The notes below the pieces were generated by a model. The model made no database searches. It had not been told where the DNA came from and saw only the letters and a list, made by a program, of their open reading frames with translations. Of a stretch of DNA of 64,000 nucleotides, positions 1 through 8,093 are shown in pieces. The position numbers and the translations under genes were made by a program. The first letter of the stretch is position 1. The number at the start of each line of letters is the position of its first letter. Source of the stretch: Gammaproteobacteria bacterium (GTDB lineage: Bacteria; Pseudomonadota; Gammaproteobacteria; Pseudomonadales; Halieaceae); NCBI GenBank assembly GCA_030427485.1, contig JAUICG010000004.1:205465-269464 (forward strand), read 5' to 3'.

Positions 1-260
1 CAACCGGCAAACCCTATGAAATACTGGGCACTGGCGGCTCCTGGTTCCGCTACGCAGGCAATGGAAAGTGGAGTTGGCAGCGGGACTGGTTCGACCTCGG
101 TAATGCCAGTAGCTGTTTTATCAAGATGATGGAGAACAAGCATCTGTCCGACGGGATGCTGGCGCGCATGGAGCGCCAGGCCCAGGGACTGCCCCCCGGC
201 TGGGTCAAGCTGCAGGAATTCGACTGGCTTGCCACCATCGAGAATCCCGAGGACATGTAG
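1..260 (+). CDS. C-terminal fragment of an unidentified protein (possibly SnoaL/NTF2-like)
   Basis: The window opens inside an open frame (codons begin at base 3) that ends at a TAG at 258-260 and gives 85 residues. The visible part is rich in Trp and aromatic residues (GGSWFRYAGNGKWSWQRDWFD) and ends in an acidic tail. A Tyr/Trp-rich strand followed by RDWFD recalls SnoaL/NTF2-like small-molecule binding folds. The fragment is too short to be sure, so the function is left open. It is followed after 62 bp by the SDR gene on the same strand. Confidence 0.5.
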   Translation, partial: TGKPYEILGTGGSWFRYAGNGKWSWQRDWFDLGNASSCFIKMMENKHLSDGMLARMERQAQGLPPGWVKLQEFDWLATIENPEDM

Positions 261-322
261 CCTGGCGGGCGAGACAAGGCCGTTAAGCGTTCATTCAACC
301 ACCGTATCGGGATTCATGGAAC

Positions 323-1210
323 ATGCCGGTTCTGCAAGGTAAGAATGCCGTTGTTACCGGTTCCAGCATGGGAATCGGGCGGGCGGTTGCTGTCGAGTTG
401 GCGGCGCACGGCGCCAACCTGGTGCTCAACAGCAGTGCCAGCGGCGATGCCCTGGCACAGGTCCTTGCGGATGTGCGCAGTGCCGGGTCGCGGGCCGTCA
501 GCTGTCCGGGGTCTGTGGCCGATGAGAAGCTGGCTCGGTCGCTGGTGGAGCGCTGCGTCGAGGAGTTCGGTTCCATCGATATACTGGTGAATGTCGCGGG
601 TATTGTCGAACCCCCGGGCAGTTCCATCCTGACGATAGAAACCGAAGACTGGCTCAGGCAGATTGATGTTCATCTCAACGGTACGTTTTATACCTGTCGT
701 GCCGCCGCCCGTCACATGGTCGGGCAGGGGCACGGCAGTATTGTCAACACCTGCTCGCACGCATTGCTGGGAACGTTCGGCGGAACCGGCTACGCAGCGG
801 CCAAGGGCGGTGTCTACAGTCTGAGTCTCACGCTGGCGCAGGACCTTCGGGCGCACGGCATCCGCGTGAATGCGATCTGTCCGGGGGCGGCTTCCCGGAT
901 GTCGACTGGCCCGGATTTCGAGGCGCATATCGACGGACTGCACCGGCGCGGAATCCTTGATGACGGTATGCGCGAGGCTTCGCTGAATCCCGCGCCGCCT
1001 GAATTTGCAGCGCCGGCCTATGCACTGTTGGCCAGTGAGCTGTCCGCCGGTATCACCGGGCGGCTGTTTTCGGTTGCTGGAGGCTACCTCGGTGAATTCA
1101 GCGGGCTCCAGGAGCGGCTGCTCGCTTATAAAGACCATTCGGGCGGGGAGAAATGGGAGCTCGCGGCCCTCGCCGCGGAGTTGCACAGGTCTCTCGCGCA
1201 GGAGAGTTAA
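323..1210 (+). CDS. Classical short-chain dehydrogenase/reductase
   Basis: Predicted 295-residue cytosolic NAD(P)-dependent oxidoreductase of the classical SDR family. The N-terminal Rossmann motif TGSSMGIG lies at about residues 12-19. The NVAG structural motif follows strand 4, and the catalytic Ser...YAAAK set lies near residue 155. The length is slightly above the usual 250 because of a C-terminal tail of about 35 residues. The start at 323 fits the usual short lead before the first strand; an upstream ATG at 316 is out of frame. The gene ends 68 bp before the P450-ferredoxin gene on the same strand, so co-transcription is likely. The substrate cannot be read from the sequence. The context suggests a hydroxy/keto group on a hydrophobic ring compound, which is inference. 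Confidence 0.88.
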   Translation: MPVLQGKNAVVTGSSMGIGRAVAVELAAHGANLVLNSSASGDALAQVLADVRSAGSRAVSCPGSVADEKLARSLVERCVEEFGSIDILVNVAGIVEPPGSSILTIETEDWLRQIDVHLNGTFYTCRAAARHMVGQGHGSIVNTCSHALLGTFGGTGYAAAKGGVYSLSLTLAQDLRAHGIRVNAICPGAASRMSTGPDFEAHIDGLHRRGILDDGMREASLNPAPPEFAAPAYALLASELSAGITGRLFSVAGGYLGEFSGLQERLLAYKDHSGGEKWELAALAAELHRSLAQES

Positions 1211-1278
1211 CAGATCGATTGGAATGGCGTGAACCGGGCTGCGAGTCAGGTTCAGGTCTCAACCTGGAGGGTACACCT

Positions 1279-2913
1279 ATGAGTTCGAAGACAGACACGG
1301 CGGAATTGGTACACAAGGGGGGAAAGGAGGCTCCCGTGCTTTCCGGGGCGGATGCGCAGTACGGTCACCTGGACGAATTGCGTGAAAAGCCCACGGCGCT
1401 GATGCAACGCGTGGCGGATGAACTGGGCGAAATCGGCGAGCTGAATTTCGCCGGTAACCGCGTCGTCATGATGATGGGCGAGGCCCAGGAAACCTTTTTC
1501 CGGGCCAGCGATGAGCAACTCGACCAGGCCGAGGCCTACCCGTTCATGACGCCCGTATTTGGCGAGGGCGTGGTGTTTGACGCGACGCCGGAGGAGCGCA
1601 AGAAAGCGCTGAAGAACCAATCGCTGCGCGGAGACTTCATGAAGGGTCACGCCGCCACGATCGCCAGCGAGGTGCAGGCGGCGATGGGCAAGCTCGACGA
1701 TGAGGGCGAGATCGACCTGCTGGATTTTTTCTCCGAGCTGACGCTGTATACCTCCAGCGCCTGCCTGATAGGCAAGGAGTTCCGACAGGAACTGACGCCG
1801 GAGTACTTCAAGGTCTTTTACGATCTTGAGAAAGGTACCGACGCCATGGCGTATGTGGACCCACACGCCGACCTGCCGGTGTTCCAGGCGCGGGACAAGG
1901 CGCGCGCGCGGCTGGTCGAGTTGCTGGAGGGGGTGTTCGAGCGACGCGACGCCGATGAAAACAAAACCATGGAACTGTTCGATTTTCTCCTTACGTTCAA
2001 GGATGAAAACGGCGAGCTTATGTACTCGGTCGACAAGATTACCGGCATGTTCATATCCATGATGTTTGCGGGACACCATACCACCAGCGGCACGGCTGCA
2101 TGGACCCTGATTGAACTTCTCAAGAATCCGGATGTGCTGGCTGGCGTCGTTGAAGAACTGGATGAACTCTACGCCGACGGCAGGGATGTGAGCCACCAGG
2201 CGCTGCGCGAAATTCCCAGACTGGAGAGCTCGATCAAGGAAGCCCTGCGCCTGCACCCGCCCCTTATCCTGTTGATGCGCAAGGTGATGTACGATTTTCA
2301 TTACAAGGACTACACCGTGCCGGCCGGCAAGCTCGTGGGTGTCTCGCCGTCCGTGTCCAATCGCATGCCGGAATGCTTCCCCAATCCGGACGCCTTCGAC
2401 CCTACCCGCTATACCGGGGACCGCGCTGAAGACAAACAGTTGTTCTCCTGGATACCCTTTGGCGCGGGTCGCCATCGCTGCGTGGGCGCGGCGTTCGCGA
2501 TGATGCAGCTGAAGGCCATCTTCAGCGATTTATTGCGCAACTTCGAGTTTGAGCTGACCCAGCCTGCGGAAAGCTATCGCAACGATGAAACCAAAATGGT
2601 GATTCAACTGATGCAACCCTGCAAGGCGCGCTATCGCAGGCGCAAGCCGGCAGCGACCGCAAACACCTCGAAGGAGTCAGTCGCCCTGGATACCACCCGT
2701 CCACAGGCGAGTTTTACCATCGAAATTGACCGTGATCTCTGTCAAAGTCACGCTGTCTGTGTGAGTGAAGCGCCGGAGGTCTTTTCCCTCAATGAAGACA
2801 AACAGGTTGTGATAGCTTCCGATATCAGCGGAGCGGACACCCACGCTATCGACATGGCGGTGAAGTTTTGTCCGACGGGCGCTCTGACGCTGAAACCGGT
2901 CGGCAAGCGCTAG
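1279..2913 (+). CDS. CYP51-like sterol 14-alpha-demethylase P450 fused to a C-terminal 3Fe-4S ferredoxin
   Basis: A 544-residue fusion. Residues 1-455 match the bacterial CYP51 pattern. They carry the family substrate-recognition stretch PFMTPVFGEGVVFD (88-101), the I-helix oxygen-activation motif FAGHHTTSG (263-271), the K-helix EALR (321-324) and the heme loop FGAGRHRC with Cys401 as thiolate ligand. A linker of about 25 residues leads to a ferredoxin module with Cys488, His491, Cys494 and Cys531-Pro. This is the three-cysteine 3Fe-4S pattern of P450-partner ferredoxins. A CYP51-ferredoxin fusion is known from Methylococcus capsulatus. The family oxidises the 14-alpha-methyl of sterols and releases it as formate. 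The start at 1279 is chosen because CTGGAGG lies 8 bp upstream; the frame is open further upstream. Only the terminal electron carrier is built in. A ferredoxin reductase is not seen in this window. Confidence 0.93.
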   Translation: MSSKTDTAELVHKGGKEAPVLSGADAQYGHLDELREKPTALMQRVADELGEIGELNFAGNRVVMMMGEAQETFFRASDEQLDQAEAYPFMTPVFGEGVVFDATPEERKKALKNQSLRGDFMKGHAATIASEVQAAMGKLDDEGEIDLLDFFSELTLYTSSACLIGKEFRQELTPEYFKVFYDLEKGTDAMAYVDPHADLPVFQARDKARARLVELLEGVFERRDADENKTMELFDFLLTFKDENGELMYSVDKITGMFISMMFAGHHTTSGTAAWTLIELLKNPDVLAGVVEELDELYADGRDVSHQALREIPRLESSIKEALRLHPPLILLMRKVMYDFHYKDYTVPAGKLVGVSPSVSNRMPECFPNPDAFDPTRYTGDRAEDKQLFSWIPFGAGRHRCVGAAFAMMQLKAIFSDLLRNFEFELTQPAESYRNDETKMVIQLMQPCKARYRRRKPAATANTSKESVALDTTRPQASFTIEIDRDLCQSHAVCVSEAPEVFSLNEDKQVVIASDISGADTHAIDMAVKFCPTGALTLKPVGKR

Positions 2914-2924
2914 CTCAGGCAGGG

Positions 2925-2973
2925 CGGCGGTTCTCCGCCGGGCGCGCTGTAATCGCGAGAAGCTACAGCGCGC
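2925..2973 (+). other. Two tandem hairpins downstream of the P450 gene
   Basis: A 6-bp perfect stem CGGCGG/CCGCCG with loop TTCT lies at 2925-2940. It is followed by a 10-bp perfect inverted repeat GCGCGCTGTA (2942-2951) and TACAGCGCGC (2964-2973) with a 12-nt loop. No T-run follows, so this is not a classic intrinsic terminator. It lies between the P450 stop (2913) and the next start (3009) and could stabilise the 3' end or attenuate read-through. Confidence 0.45.
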
Positions 2974-3008
2974 TGCTGTATACTATTGAACGAATAATAG
3001 GGAGGCGG

Positions 3009-4031
3009 ATGAAGGTATTTGTAACAGGCGGGTCCGGATTTGTCGGGGCCCACACCACTATGGCACTGCTGGATGCAGGCCACGCGGTTCGCCTGCTGGT
3101 CCGGGACAAAGCGAAAGCATCCAGTTATTTCTCCGCGCGAGGCTACCACATCGATGATTACGTGGTGGCCGATATGTGTGATACCGCGAAAGTCGTCGAG
3201 GCCATGGGTGGTTGCGACGCATTCTTTCACGCGGCAGCCATGGTCAGTATCGACGCGGGAAAGGCGGAGGAAGTACGCCGGACCAATCAGGGAACGATAC
3301 GTGAATTGATGCAGGGGGCGCTCGACAGGGGCATCAGCAATATTGTGTATGTATCCAGCCTGATCGCGCTCTTCTCGCCCGGAGTGAGCGCCCTTGACGA
3401 GAGTGCGGCACTGGGAAGCCTGTCCAGTCCGTACGCAGCGTCCAAGCGGGAGTGTGACGCCTATGTCAGGGAGTTACAGGCACAGGGCGCCCCGATACAG
3501 ATTACTTACGCCAGCGGTGTGTTCGGCCCCGACGACCCGAAACTGAGCGAGAGCAACGAAGCGCTGATCTCATTCCTGTCGATGATTCCGATCACGCGGA
3601 GCGGGATCCAGTGCGTGGATGTCCGGGATGTCGCGGTCGCTCACCGTTATCTCCTCGAGAATCCGGTGTCCCCCGGGAACGACAATAGCGGTGCCCGCTA
3701 CATCCTGGGCGGGCATTTCTATACCTGGACGGAATTTCACGCACTGATCTGCGAGATCACCGGGCGGACCATCAGCCACCCGCGCATACCGGGCGTTGTT
3801 CTCAGGGCAATGGGGCGCCTGCTTGATTTTGTGCGAAGATTTCGGCCTGTCGGTGGCCCGATGACGGCCGAATCCATGCAGGTATGCACGCGATTTCCGA
3901 TTGCGGATTCCGGCAAGATACAGCGGTTTGCCGGGTTGGACTTCCGGCCGGGGAGAGAAACGTTTACCGACACCCTCGCCTGGCTTGCCGAGGCGGGTCA
4001 CATTAAACCCCGGTGGGCGGGTCTGGACTGA
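3009..4031 (+). CDS. Extended SDR, NAD-dependent epimerase/dehydratase (3-beta-HSD/dihydroflavonol-reductase-like)
   Basis: A 340-residue extended SDR. The N-terminus begins directly with the first Rossmann strand and the motif TGGSGFVG (GxxGxxG). The catalytic YAASK lies near residue 140. The family covers 3-beta-hydroxysteroid dehydrogenases, dihydroflavonol reductases and related enzymes acting on ring alcohols or ketones. The start at 3009 is preceded by GGAGG; an upstream open frame lacks a fitting start. The protein is clearly paralogous to the product at 29459-30499: both share an N-terminus of type M-x-FVTGG-x-GFVG-x-H, a YVSSL stretch and a GPDDP segment. Placement next to the CYP51-like gene makes a sterol or terpenoid substrate plausible but unproven. 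Confidence 0.88.
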   Translation: MKVFVTGGSGFVGAHTTMALLDAGHAVRLLVRDKAKASSYFSARGYHIDDYVVADMCDTAKVVEAMGGCDAFFHAAAMVSIDAGKAEEVRRTNQGTIRELMQGALDRGISNIVYVSSLIALFSPGVSALDESAALGSLSSPYAASKRECDAYVRELQAQGAPIQITYASGVFGPDDPKLSESNEALISFLSMIPITRSGIQCVDVRDVAVAHRYLLENPVSPGNDNSGARYILGGHFYTWTEFHALICEITGRTISHPRIPGVVLRAMGRLLDFVRRFRPVGGPMTAESMQVCTRFPIADSGKIQRFAGLDFRPGRETFTDTLAWLAEAGHIKPRWAGLD

Positions 4032-4078
4032 GACATTCCGTCCAGGTTGGGGTCGGTATTGTCGGTAGAGGGCTGCAT

Positions 4079-5638
4079 ATGAAACATCGAACTGCGCGCA
4101 CGAAACTCCACCCTGTGCACATCGCAGCAGGCGTCGCGTTGGCCTCCATCGCGCTGCACTCACTCGGCGGGCAGACGTATTCCCCGGGCGGCTGGCCGAC
4201 CCTGCACCAGGATGCCGGTAATCGACGGGCGGTGGAGACCGCTGTGGACAATCGGCAGTACCAGACATGGCAGGCACTGGCGGGTGCTACTGTGCTCACG
4301 GCACCGACCACAAGTCCCGATGGCCAGCGGATCTATGTGACGACGGGCCAGGCCGCCGGCAAGAGTAATCTCCATGCCTACTCCATCCAGGGCGAGCTAT
4401 TGTGGCAGGCGGAACCCTGGCACACAGCGAGTGACAGTCTGGACCCGTGCGCGGTTTTGTCGAGCCCGATCATCGATCGCGCCGGAGATATCTATATTGG
4501 CGATTGCAACCAGCTTTACGCCTTCACTCCCGACGGTGCCATCAAGTGGGTGATCGATCTGCCTGCTGCGCAGGCGCTGGACTGGAAGCCCGCCGGTGAA
4601 CATCCGGTGAATGCCCTCACCACCGCGGCTTTCACCGCCGATGGCGACATCCTGGGCGTTACCAATTTTGGGGATGTCATCGTCGTTGAGCGCAGCTCGG
4701 GCAGGCAGCTCAACCAGCCCTACCGATTGCCGGGGCGGATTCCGCCCTATTCTACCGTGGTGCCATTGCCGGACACCTTGTTTGACAGGGGTATGATGGA
4801 CCCTGACTTCAAGGAGTGGGCCTGGCAGCTGATTTTTGGCGGTAACATGCGCTCTGCCAACACGCCCGCCGTGGCAGGCAACGGCCGCGTGTTCGTGGTG
4901 GGCAGCGCCAGCACTGAAGGCATGGGCGCGCTGTACGGTCTGGAGCTGATTCGCGGCGAACAGGGATTGCGCGTTGAAGAGGCCTTCATCACCGAAATAG
5001 GGCTGGGCAGTGGGTCCAGTCCGGCCTTGTCGCCCGACGAGCACCAGGTTTATGTCAGTGATGAGGAAGGTTGGTTCTACGCACTCGATGCGCAGACGGG
5101 TGAAATCACGTGGCAGGTACAAACCAGGGCGGCGGCCGGGGCGGCCGGCGTCGACGACGATGGGACCATTTACGCATTGCAGGCGAACGCGCCCGCGGTG
5201 ATAGCGATCAGCGCGCTGGGAAAAGTGCTCTGGCAGAGTGACCTCGGCGAGCAGTCGCGGCAACTGCCTTCCTCCTGGCTGCTGGGAGACCCGGTGGCCG
5301 TCGGTAACGGCAATCCGACCATTACCGGGGATGCGATACTGGTGCCGGTAATCTATGGTTACAAGGTGCCGGGCCTGACCTTCAACCTGCCGGTGAAATC
5401 CACGGTCGCTGCGCTCGACAAGAACACCGGCCGGGGCGCGGGCGATATCGTGAGCTTGCCTGATGATTCTTCCGGCATTACCGCGGTGCTGCCCGATGGC
5501 ACTATCGTCAATAGTCTCGGTGCCGCGCTGACGTCATCGATCAGCCCGTTAAAAGCCATTGCCGATCTGGTGCTGCCCGGCGAGTTGGTGATGCTGGAGC
5601 CAGTGGGAGGGATACAGGTTGCCATTCCGGAATCCTGA
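4079..5638 (+). CDS. Exported PQQ-like beta-propeller repeat protein
   Basis: A 519-residue protein with a basic N-terminus and hydrophobic segment (about residues 10-28), consistent with a signal peptide or anchor. The mature part has repeated blades of the PQQ/WD type: GELLWQAEPW, GAIKWVIDLP, TGEITWQVQ and GKVLWQSDLG. Each has the Gly...Trp spacing typical of quinoprotein-like propellers. The residues needed to bind PQQ and calcium in alcohol dehydrogenases are not evident. I therefore call a propeller fold, not an enzyme. The start at 4079 has a TAGAGGG ribosome site. It begins 47 bp after the extended SDR and probably belongs to the same transcript. Confidence 0.8.
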   Translation: MKHRTARTKLHPVHIAAGVALASIALHSLGGQTYSPGGWPTLHQDAGNRRAVETAVDNRQYQTWQALAGATVLTAPTTSPDGQRIYVTTGQAAGKSNLHAYSIQGELLWQAEPWHTASDSLDPCAVLSSPIIDRAGDIYIGDCNQLYAFTPDGAIKWVIDLPAAQALDWKPAGEHPVNALTTAAFTADGDILGVTNFGDVIVVERSSGRQLNQPYRLPGRIPPYSTVVPLPDTLFDRGMMDPDFKEWAWQLIFGGNMRSANTPAVAGNGRVFVVGSASTEGMGALYGLELIRGEQGLRVEEAFITEIGLGSGSSPALSPDEHQVYVSDEEGWFYALDAQTGEITWQVQTRAAAGAAGVDDDGTIYALQANAPAVIAISALGKVLWQSDLGEQSRQLPSSWLLGDPVAVGNGNPTITGDAILVPVIYGYKVPGLTFNLPVKSTVAALDKNTGRGAGDIVSLPDDSSGITAVLPDGTIVNSLGAALTSSISPLKAIADLVLPGELVMLEPVGGIQVAIPES

Positions 5639-5694
5639 CATCGCGCCGCGCCTGAACCGGTGCCCGCTCGATTAGAGCGTCAAGGGAACTGCAG

Positions 5695-7626
5695 ATGTCT
5701 ACATGCCATGCAATGTCTCGTCTCTGGCGATTTCGCGGCGCAGCGCACAGGCTTTGCCGCCGCGCGCTGGGAATGGCGGCTATCGGGATCACCGTCGTCG
5801 CCTGCGGTCCGGTCGAGGATCCTGGCCTGTACCCCGAGTTCAACCCCGAAACCGCCGCTCCGATAGCGGAGAAAAAAACCAGCCAGTTCAACCCGCAGCG
5901 CAGCCTCTACTGGGGTGACCTGCATATCCACACCAGCTATTCCACCGATGCCTGGACCATGGGTGTACGGGCGACACCCGATGACGCGTATACTTTTACC
6001 CGGGGTGGCGAGATCGAGCATGCGGGAGGGTATGGGATAAAGTTGAAGCGCCCACTGGACTTTGCCGCGGTGACCGATCACTCGGAATACCTCGGCCTGC
6101 TGCGCGCCACCAACCCCGACTTGCCGCTGAGTGCGCGCAGCTTCAGGGAGCGCATGCAAAACGATGGCAAGCTGCGCAATACCATCGCGTTTCTACGCAC
6201 CGCGCTTGGATTCGATCTCAAGGATGTGGAGAAGGACGGATGGGAGCAGTTCACCGAGAGCGCCTGGCGGGACACGATTGCGGCGGCTGAACGCAATAAC
6301 CTGCCGGGGCAGTTTACGGCGTTCGTGGGCTACGAGTGGAGCTCCGCTCCTGACAAAGACAACCTGCACCGCAACGTCATCTATCGCGGATCCGAGGTGC
6401 CAACCATTCCCTACAGCTCTCTGAACTCCGAGGATCCCCGGGACCTCTGGGAGGAACTGGAGCGCCAGCGCCAGCGGGGAATGCAGGTGTTCGCCATTCC
6501 GCACAACGGTAACGCGAGTAATGGCAGGATGTACGACTCGGTAATGTTTGACGGCTCGGCAATGAGCGCCGACTACGCCGCAACCCGGATGAAGAACGAA
6601 CCCCTCAGCGAGATCTACCAGGTCAAGGGGTCCTCGGAAACGCACCCGCAATTGTCTCCGGAAGACGCGTTTGCAGGGTTTGAAATCGTTGATGCGAGAT
6701 TGGCCCAGGAGGGGGATTTTTCCGAACCGAAAGGCAGTTACGCACGGGATGCCCTGCGCACTGGTATCGAGATGTCCCACACCGAGGGCTTCAACCCCTA
6801 CCGGTTTGGCGTTATTGGCAGCTCTGATGGCCACAATGGGAGTTCGCCGGTGGAAGAAGACAATTATCACGGCAAGCTACCGCTCCTCGATGGCAGCGCG
6901 GCCACACGCTTGAGGACCAATATGTATATTCCTCGCGACATGCCGGGCGGTACGCCCTGGGGGGCGGCGGGCCTGGCTGCGGTGTGGGCCGAGGAGAATA
7001 CCCGCGCGTCCCTGTTTGACGCCATGCTGCGCAAAGAAACCTACGCGACGTCCGGCACCAGAATAACAGTGCGTTTTTTCGGGGGGTGGGGTTTTGAGCA
7101 GGCGCTTTTCCAGCAGGGTGACTGGGTGGCCACTGCCGAACAAAGTGGCGTGCCGATGGGCGGTGTATTGCCCTTATCCGACGACACGGGTGGTGCGCAG
7201 GAGCAGGTGCCGACATTCGCCGTATGGGCCATGCGCGATCCTGACAGCGGCAACCTGGACCGAATCCAGATCGTCAAAGCCTGGATAGATGATGACGGCC
7301 TGTCTCGAGAGAAAGTTCACGATGTGGCCTGGTCGGGAGACCGTAAACCGGATCGCAACGGCCACCTGCCTGTCGTCGGCAATACCGTGAAAGTCGCCGA
7401 GGCCAGCTATACCAATACCATCGGTGCTGAACAGTTGTCGGTAGTGTGGCGCGACGTCGAGTTTGATCCATCCCGGGAAGCCCTTTATTACGCCCGGGTG
7501 ATTGAAATTCCGACGCCGCGTTGGTCTACTTACGATGCAAAATTACTGGGTATAGAGGCTCCCGAGCCTGCCTCCCTGCAGGAGCGTGCGGTGACCTCGG
7601 CGATATGGTATCAACCGAAGTCGTGA
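5695..7626 (+). CDS. DUF3604-family lipoprotein
   Basis: A 643-residue protein. The first 37 residues contain a basic stretch, a hydrophobic core and the lipobox VVAC (Cys37), so it should be a lipoprotein. The body opens with YWGDLHIHTSYSTDA, the hallmark of DUF3604. That family has PHP-like metal-binding histidines (HIHTSYS, VTDHSEY, IPHNGN, GSSDGHNG). The length is normal for the family. No reaction is established; a PHP-like metal-dependent hydrolase role is inferred from the histidines. Its last 22 bp overlap the chosen start of fdsG. Confidence 0.88.
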   Translation: MSTCHAMSRLWRFRGAAHRLCRRALGMAAIGITVVACGPVEDPGLYPEFNPETAAPIAEKKTSQFNPQRSLYWGDLHIHTSYSTDAWTMGVRATPDDAYTFTRGGEIEHAGGYGIKLKRPLDFAAVTDHSEYLGLLRATNPDLPLSARSFRERMQNDGKLRNTIAFLRTALGFDLKDVEKDGWEQFTESAWRDTIAAAERNNLPGQFTAFVGYEWSSAPDKDNLHRNVIYRGSEVPTIPYSSLNSEDPRDLWEELERQRQRGMQVFAIPHNGNASNGRMYDSVMFDGSAMSADYAATRMKNEPLSEIYQVKGSSETHPQLSPEDAFAGFEIVDARLAQEGDFSEPKGSYARDALRTGIEMSHTEGFNPYRFGVIGSSDGHNGSSPVEEDNYHGKLPLLDGSAATRLRTNMYIPRDMPGGTPWGAAGLAAVWAEENTRASLFDAMLRKETYATSGTRITVRFFGGWGFEQALFQQGDWVATAEQSGVPMGGVLPLSDDTGGAQEQVPTFAVWAMRDPDSGNLDRIQIVKAWIDDDGLSREKVHDVAWSGDRKPDRNGHLPVVGNTVKVAEASYTNTIGAEQLSVVWRDVEFDPSREALYYARVIEIPTPRWSTYDAKLLGIEAPEPASLQERAVTSAIWYQPKS

Positions 7627-8093
7627 CTATTGACGAGGTAATTGCAGCACACGCCCCCGATCGCGGACGCAAGCCCGGCGAATTGCTCGCCACCCTGCAC
7701 GCGGTGCAGTCCGAACTGGGCTGCCTGCCTCGCGACGTACTGGACCGGGTCGCCGCACACTGCAACCTGTCCCGCGCTGAAGTTCACGGTGTCATGAGCT
7801 TTTATCCCGATTTTCGCACTTCACCGGGCGGTCGCCACGTGATCCAGATCTGTCGCGCCGAGGCCTGCCAGGCGATGGGCGCAGCGGCACTTGAACGGTA
7901 CGTTCGCGCGCTGCTGCAGGTCGATTACGGCGAAACCACCGCCGACGGGTCGATTAGCCTGCAGCCGGTCTACTGCCTGGGAAATTGCGCTTGCGCGCCC
8001 TCGGTACGTATTGGTGATCGCGTCCACGGCCGCGTGGACGCCGCGCGCCTGGAGCGACTGGTGGCGAATGTGCGACAGGGAGAAGGGGAGTAA
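7605..8093 (+). CDS. fdsG: NAD-dependent formate dehydrogenase gamma subunit (NuoE-like)
   Basis: A 162-residue NuoE-type thioredoxin-fold subunit carrying a 2Fe-2S cluster. The ligand pattern is visible as ICRAEAC and CLGNCACAP. It passes electrons between FdsB and FdsA in the soluble formate dehydrogenase. The start is uncertain. ATG 7605 overlaps the preceding gene by 22 bp; a GTG at 7623 would give a 4-bp GTGA overlap instead. It is first in the order G-B-A-C-D, the order known from Cupriavidus fdsGBACD. The stop TAA shares its last base with the ATG of fdsB, which implies translational coupling. Confidence 0.92.
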   Translation: MVSTEVVTIDEVIAAHAPDRGRKPGELLATLHAVQSELGCLPRDVLDRVAAHCNLSRAEVHGVMSFYPDFRTSPGGRHVIQICRAEACQAMGAAALERYVRALLQVDYGETTADGSISLQPVYCLGNCACAPSVRIGDRVHGRVDAARLERLVANVRQGEGE

